Under the pieces are notes generated by a model, which was not told where the DNA came from, made no database searches, and saw only the letters and a list, made by a program, of their open reading frames with translations. The position numbers and the translations under genes are program-made. From assembly GCA_963855995.1 (NCBI GenBank), contig OY979717.1, forward strand, positions 67,316,354 through 67,380,353: DNA of 64,000 bases, given 5' to 3'. The first letter of the stretch is position 1. Each line of letters starts with the position of its first letter. Positions 59,046-64,000 of the stretch are shown here, in pieces. This DNA is from Muricea muricata. Its lineage: Eukaryota > Cnidaria > Anthozoa > Malacalcyonacea > Plexauridae.

Positions 59046-61836
59046 ACTATGCTGAATCATTGACCATTGACCCTCCAGTTAATATAGCCTCCATCATCCC
59101 AGTCCGAATAACTAGCCGTAATAATACACGTGTAGCCGGTATAATAAGCACACGAATTCTACAAACCAACGCCGCTGTGTAAACACTTCAAATTTACAAT
59201 GTCAGTCAGTGCCCAATTGGTAACAATTACCCCGTCTTAAAAGTACTACTGCTTACTTGCCAAGTTTTTTATCTACAAACATCAGATCATTGTTTCCTAA
59301 AATGGATGAGTTCGCACTTCTTCTAGATCACTTATGCATCGATATTGCTGCTGTTTCTGAGACTTGGCTTCATTAAGGAATAGAAAATGATATTTTGTCT
59401 ATTCCAAACTATAATTTGGTCCGCCAAGATAGATCTGTTGGACGTGGTGGAGGAGTATGCGCCTTCGTATCCAATTCAATCCCTTATAAAAGATGGACTG
59501 ATCTTGAAAATTCTCTTTATGAGTGTTTATGGTTGTCCCTTAGACTTCATCGTCTCCCCAGGAAAATCTCGTGCATTGTCATGGGCATATTACACAGCCC
59601 CCCGGATAAATCAGTGCAAGATCAACGAGACACAATTAATTATTTAATTGAGACTCTCGACCACGCTCGCAATAAATTCCCTGATTGTGGGATTGTCCTA
59701 GTGGGAGACTTATAATTGTGAGGCAACTAGAGGCTCAGCCGTCCTTGATCTAGTAATTACGAACTTGCGGCAGTTTTACAAAAAGCCTTTAATTCTTGCA
59801 CCCGTGGGTACATCTGACCATAGTGTTATTAATTGGTGCCCAGACGATAGTTTGGTTAGACCGCGCGGAAAAGTAATCAAGCGACAACGGCGTTTCTTTC
59901 CTCAGTCTCAGCTAGCAGCTTTTGGCCGATGGTTGACCTCACATGATTGAAATTCGGTTTCATCCGAATGGTCAGCTAAAGAACTGGTTTCCGATTTCAC
60001 TGCAAGAATTACTCAGGCTATGGATACCCTTTTCCCAATACAGACAGTCAAGCTCCACAGTAACGATAAACCTTGGATGTCGGTATCGATTAAACAATTG
60101 ATTATCGCTCATCAACAAGCTTTTTCTTGTGGAAATATTGATCTTTGGCGTCATTATAAAGGCAAAGTAAAGTACGCAATTCAACTCAAGAAAAAGAATT
60201 TCTATTCTGATAAAGTGCGTCATCTTAAAAGAGTGACTGTAGATCTTGGTGGAAACTGATTAACAAACTCTCTGGCAGATCAAAACCTACTACACCAATC
60301 CACTTGGAGGAAAATGGTGTCCTACTTACTAATGACAATCTGGTGACGACTTTGAACCATTTCTTCCTTTCCGTAAATGAAGATGTTCCAACTCTTGACT
60401 TGAGTAAGTTACCAGCTTACTTACCTGCTGCTGATCAATTACCTATTATTCATCCTTACCAAGTTTGTAAAAAGTTGCTCTGTCTCAACTCCTTTAAAGC
60501 TGCTGGTCCGGACAATATCCCGCCTCGTATTCTTAAAGATTTCGCTTATGAATTGTCTGATCCACTTGCAGAAATTTTTAACCTTTCTTTAGCATCGGCT
60601 GCCTCCCCTTCTCAATGGAAATCTGCGAATATTTCTCCAATCCCAAAAGTGACACCTCCTAAAGAAAAAGATGATCTACGCCCAATTTCTCTAAAGTCGT
60701 GTATATCTAAAGTCTTAGAAGAATTTGTGGTTGAATGGATTTTGGAAGATATCGGACATCTAATCAACCCTAAGCAATTTGGATACCTTCGTGGTTCATC
60801 TACAACTCTATGTCTACTTGACATGTTTCATTCCTGGTTATCCAATCTAGATGCCGACGGATGCTCACTACGGATTGCCTTACTAGATTTTAATAAGGCA
60901 TTTGGCAGAATCAACTTGAACGTATTGATTACTAAGTTAATTGACATGGGGCTTCGTAGATCTCTTATTCCATTGTTATGTGACTTCTTGTCTAATCGCA
61001 GACAGAGAGTCAAACTTGGGGAATCAATCTCTGAGTGGGCACAAGTAAATGCTGGTGTCCCCCAAGGAACTAAATTAGGCCCAATTTTGTTTTTGGTAAT
61101 GGTTAATGACCTAAAAACATTACAGTCAGATCTTTGGAAGTATGTAGACGATCTTACCATCTCCGAAGTTATACAAAAACATAGTCAATCTAACATGCAA
61201 CACGAACTTGACTATATATCAAATTGGTGCGATCATAATTATATAAAACTTTACCCAAAAAAAGTGCAAAGAATTGAGAGTTAATTTTCAACGTGCCCTA
61301 CCTGATCTAGCACAGCTTACTATCGATGGAACGTCGCTTGAAACGATCATCAGCCATAAATTGTTAGGTCTTCGCATCCAAAATGACTTAAAATGAAATG
61401 AACATGTTGACATTATTACCAAGAAAGCCGCAAAACGCCTGTGTATTATTCGTACTCTGAAATGTTGTGGAGTACCTGTCGATGACCTGATTAGTATATA
61501 CACATCTCTCATTGCTCCATTTTGGATTATGGTTGCGCTGTGTGGCATACATGTCTTCCCTCCTTCCTTGTTGAGAAGATTGAACGTATACAGAAGCGAT
61601 TTTTCCGAGTTATATTCCCACACCTATCTTACCGTGAAGCCTTACCCCTTACTGGATACCCAAGAATAGAGGACAACCGCCAAAGTTTGTGTTTAAAACT
61701 CTTTAACAAACTTAAAACTCAGCCAAGTTCGAGACTCTCCCACCTAGTACCCTGTGCAAGGTATGAATCACATGGACGATTGTTACGTGGCGGAAATAAT
61801 TTATCTTTATATAAATGTAGAACAGACAGATATTGA
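58988..61836 (+). pseudogene. LINE copy 2 ORF2, endonuclease-RT, many breaks
   Basis: ATG 58988 lies inside the end of ORF1, as in copy 1. Endonuclease pieces: DIAAVSETWLH, GRGGGVCAFVS, CGIVLVGDL (then broken), PVGTSDHSVI. RT piece 60304-61284: AAGPDNIPPRILKD, RPISLKSCISKVLEE, LDFNKAFGRIN, NAGVPQGTKLGPILF and KYVDDLTIS. C-terminal piece to 61836: FLVEKIERIQKRFFRVI. Stops and frameshifts occur near 59182, 59375, 59712, 59948, 60257 and 61283. Confidence 0.88.
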
Positions 61837-62038
61837 AACAGTTTTTTCCAACTATGACGGAGGTTTATAACCAGAGTTCTTCAGAATTTTAACTAACTCG
61901 TAATATCGAAGCTCTTGTTATTTTTAACTGTATTGTAAACATATTTAATTTTTATAGTCATTCTTGTAATATATAATGTAATTCACCTTAAATGGTGCGA
62001 ATTTATATATTTTAATAAATTGAATTGAATTGAAGTAC

Positions 62039-64000
62039 GTGTCATACTGCATTCAACCCAGTTGGAATATCCTATTACTTTTCCGTTCATGACACCTGAA
62101 CGATTAACGGCTGAGCGAATTCTTGCCGAGTTTCGACGCGTCATTCAATCGAATCAAGAATTCCGATTGAGCGATACCGTGGATGTTAATGTGATTCATG
62201 TCAGCATGCCGAGCGGTGGTAAAGGCAGTAAAAGAAGTGAAATCAATCTTGAAAGGCATCTACAAAAGAAAAGATCGATCGTCCGTATTCAGAGTGACGA
62301 TGATTTATGTATGGCGCGAGCCCTCGTGGTTGCTAAAGCAAAGCTTGTTAACGACCACCTGTACAAGTACGTAGCGGATTACCGGAAACCGATGCAAACG
62401 CGTTTGGCACAAGAACTCCGCCAAAATGCGGGCGTACCTCGTTGTTTGTGCGGAATTGAAGAAGCTAAACAGTTTCAAGCGTACCTGGCCTATTATCAAA
62501 TCAGTATCGTGTCCAAAGAATACGGCAATAAAATCATCTATGCTGGTCCAGAGAAAGACAAGAAGATTTACTTGTACATGCACAGCAATCATTATGACGT
62601 CATCACCAAGATGCCTGGATTTTTCGCCCGGAACTACTATTGCCATACGTGCAACAAAGCTTACGATCATCAGGAAGAGCACCGGTGTCCGAACGACTGC
62701 AAGTGCTGTGGGTTTCATTCCGAGTGTCCTGAAGTGTCCTGGCAAACTTGTCAAGATTGTCGTCGATTGTTTAAGAACCAGCAGTGTTATGAACAACATA
62801 AACAGTCTAGAGGCGATGTGCGATCCGTTTGCCAAAGCCTAGTCAAATGTACGAAATGTCAAAAAGTCGTCCGACGGTGTAAACAGCTGCCCGAAAAACA
62901 TCGATGCGGACTGACAAAGTGCTGGATCTGTGCTAAACTTGTGCAACTCGAAGGTCATCGCTGTTTTATTCAACCCGAGACGAAAAAGAAAAAAACAAGT
63001 TCTGTAGAAGAAGAGGAAGAAGTACCCGGAAACGGGTACGACGTGTCGGCCTTCTTCGATACCGAATGTCGACAAGGCGAACGAGAACAATAAGACGAGC
63101 CGGTTGAAGAATCGTTGCAAGAATTGCTATTCTTTGATTTCGAGTGTCGACAAGGAAACGGGAACAACAAACTTAATTTGTGTATTGCTCAAAACGAGGC
63201 TGGTGATGAATGGATTTTCCAAGGCGACAATACTAGGGACGAATTCTGCGAATGGCTGTTCACGACGGAACATGCCAACTGTAGGGTCATGGCCCACAAC
63301 TTCCAAGGGTATGATAGTTATTTCATCCTCCAGTACTTACGTGAACACGGGGTACCCGTTCAAGTACGATGTGATCATGCGTGGTGCTAAAGTCCTTAGT
63401 CTGGCGGTGGATATGTTTAACATCCGGTTCGTGGACTCGCTCAATTTCATACCGATGAAACTCGCCAACTTCCCGAAAACCTTTGGGATTGAAGAACTCG
63501 CTAAAGGGTACTTTCCTCACCTCTTTAACAAGAAAGAAAATGAGAGTTACATTGGCCCCATTCCACCTGCGCCCTACTACAAGCCAAACGGAATGAATCT
63601 AAAAGATAGGGAAATGTTTATGGCATGGCACACGACAAAGAAAGAAAGCAATTACGTGAAATATGGGAATGCGACGTCAACTGGGAATTGAATAACGACG
63701 AAGACATGAAATATTACTTCGATCATTACCATATTGCCGACCCGTTAGAGCCACGTGATGCTTTGTACGGTGGTCGAACTAACGCCGCGAAATTGTACCA
63801 TCGTTGTCAAGGAGACGAACAGATCAAGTACGTGGATTTTACCGGCCTATACCCTCATGTCAACCGATCCAAAGCCGTACCTACAGTCATCCAGAAATTA
63901 TTACCGAGAATTTTAACAAGGACGTTTCCAACTATTTCGGGTCGATCAAATGCACGGTATTACCACCTCGCGGTTTATTCCATCCCGTTCTTCCGTATCA
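62039..64000 (+). pseudogene. Polinton family B DNA polymerase, main part, runs off the window
   Basis: Frame 1 to 63093: an N-terminal domain (PITFPFMTPERLTAERIL), then a Cys/His-rich region with several zinc-finger-like pairs (CHTC, CKCC, CQDC, CTKC, CWIC). An in-frame TAA at 63091 sits in an acidic linker. The 3'-5' exonuclease follows (FFDFECRQ near 63133; AHNFQGYDSYFIL near 63295). Frames change near 63350, 63640 and 63885. After them come IRFVDSLNFIPMKL, then DALYGGRTNAAKL and polymerase motif A YVDFTGLYPH (near 63830), then HPEIITENF. Protein-primed polymerases of this type replicate Polintons. At least one stop and three frameshifts make this copy inactive as read. Confidence 0.85.

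Larger units (their letters stand above)
57331..62038 (+). mobile_element. second CR1/L2-clade LINE, decayed, inserted in the Polinton polymerase
   Basis: Inserted between AAGTAC copies (57325-57330, 62033-62038), with a (TTGAA)n-like tail at 62011-62032. The 5' end carries two copies of ctcttattctcaagacaaga followed by a YY1-like aagatggcgg, and a MITE sits in the first copy. ORF1 (57852-59045 in its largest frame) and a broken ORF2 follow. It is related to the intact copy at 37918-42147. Confidence 0.88.
54866..64000. mobile_element. Polinton/Maverick, left part, decayed
   Basis: It begins AGTAGGCTATCC right after the gag remnant; Polinton ends typically start AG and make 6-bp duplications (candidate AGCAAT at 54860-54865). 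It holds a GRF zinc-finger gene, small ORFs and the family B DNA polymerase; integrase, ATPase, protease and capsid genes would lie past the right edge. tgcgcacggtg motifs recur near 54950, 56550 and 56625. A LINE (57331-62032) is inserted in the polymerase. Confidence 0.75.

Noticed and set aside
62305-62835. 176-codon minus-strand frame
   Set aside because: Antisense shadow of the Polinton polymerase zinc-finger region.
54866-64000. Reading the many frameshifts as sequencing errors
   Set aside because: 27 host exons, the 740-codon hAT transposase and the two long LINE ORFs in the same window are clean, so the breaks are more likely true decay.

Overview
The window is animal nuclear DNA. 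It is AT-rich, intron-rich and heavily loaded with transposable elements. Two host genes can be read exon by exon with consistent splice phases: a spartin (SPART/SPG20) orthologue on the + strand, and a large adhesion GPCR on the - strand with Calx-beta, EGF, hormone-receptor-motif, GAIN/GPS and 7TM parts. The gene architecture and the mix of mobile elements (CR1/L2-like LINEs, BEL/Pao, a DIRS-like gag, hAT, Polinton/Maverick, many foldback MITEs) suggest a non-bilaterian metazoan. A cnidarian is most likely. This is an inference from composition and family mix, not from a diagnostic marker.

Layout. 1-4000: possible 5' exons of a leftward gene, a 15-bp minisatellite, a TA-flanked mariner-like MITE, a small two-exon leftward gene (3050-3696), and two ZNF143-like promoter motifs in inverted orientation. 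4080-16080: the spartin gene, 15 exons, 535 codons; intron 11 holds a decayed CR1/L2 LINE and the last intron holds a ~0.5-kb foldback MITE. 16081-21089: intergenic, with small repeats, a decayed DIRS-like gag with a SAP domain (17960-19220) and a perfect 209-bp palindrome. 21090-48177: the adhesion GPCR (- strand), 12 exons seen, 5' end not found. Its introns carry a 6.2-kb TIR element with 6-bp target duplications, which itself contains an intact hAT element (740-aa transposase, 5-bp duplications) and a palindromic insert. They also carry a 357-bp MITE with an 8-bp duplication, a full-length apparently intact two-ORF LINE (37918-42147) and further MITEs.

48178-64000 is a stack of nested transposons. 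A decayed BEL/Pao gag (about 50030-54865) is split by a 2.1-kb TIR element and by a 5'-truncated LINE with a 7-bp duplication, then abuts a Polinton/Maverick beginning near 54866 and running off the right edge. The Polinton carries a triple GRF zinc-finger gene, small ORFs and a protein-primed-type family B DNA polymerase. A second LINE, with a MITE inside its own 5' end, interrupts the polymerase and is flanked by a 6-bp duplication. The Polinton genes and the second LINE are full of frameshifts and stops. The host exons, the hAT transposase and the first LINE are clean, so the decay looks real rather than a sequencing-error effect.

Function. Spartin (lipid droplets, endosomal trafficking) and the adhesion GPCR (surface receptor) are unrelated neighbours. 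All other coding sequence of note belongs to mobile elements. No CRISPR, operon or rRNA is present; one tRNA-like pseudogene is seen.
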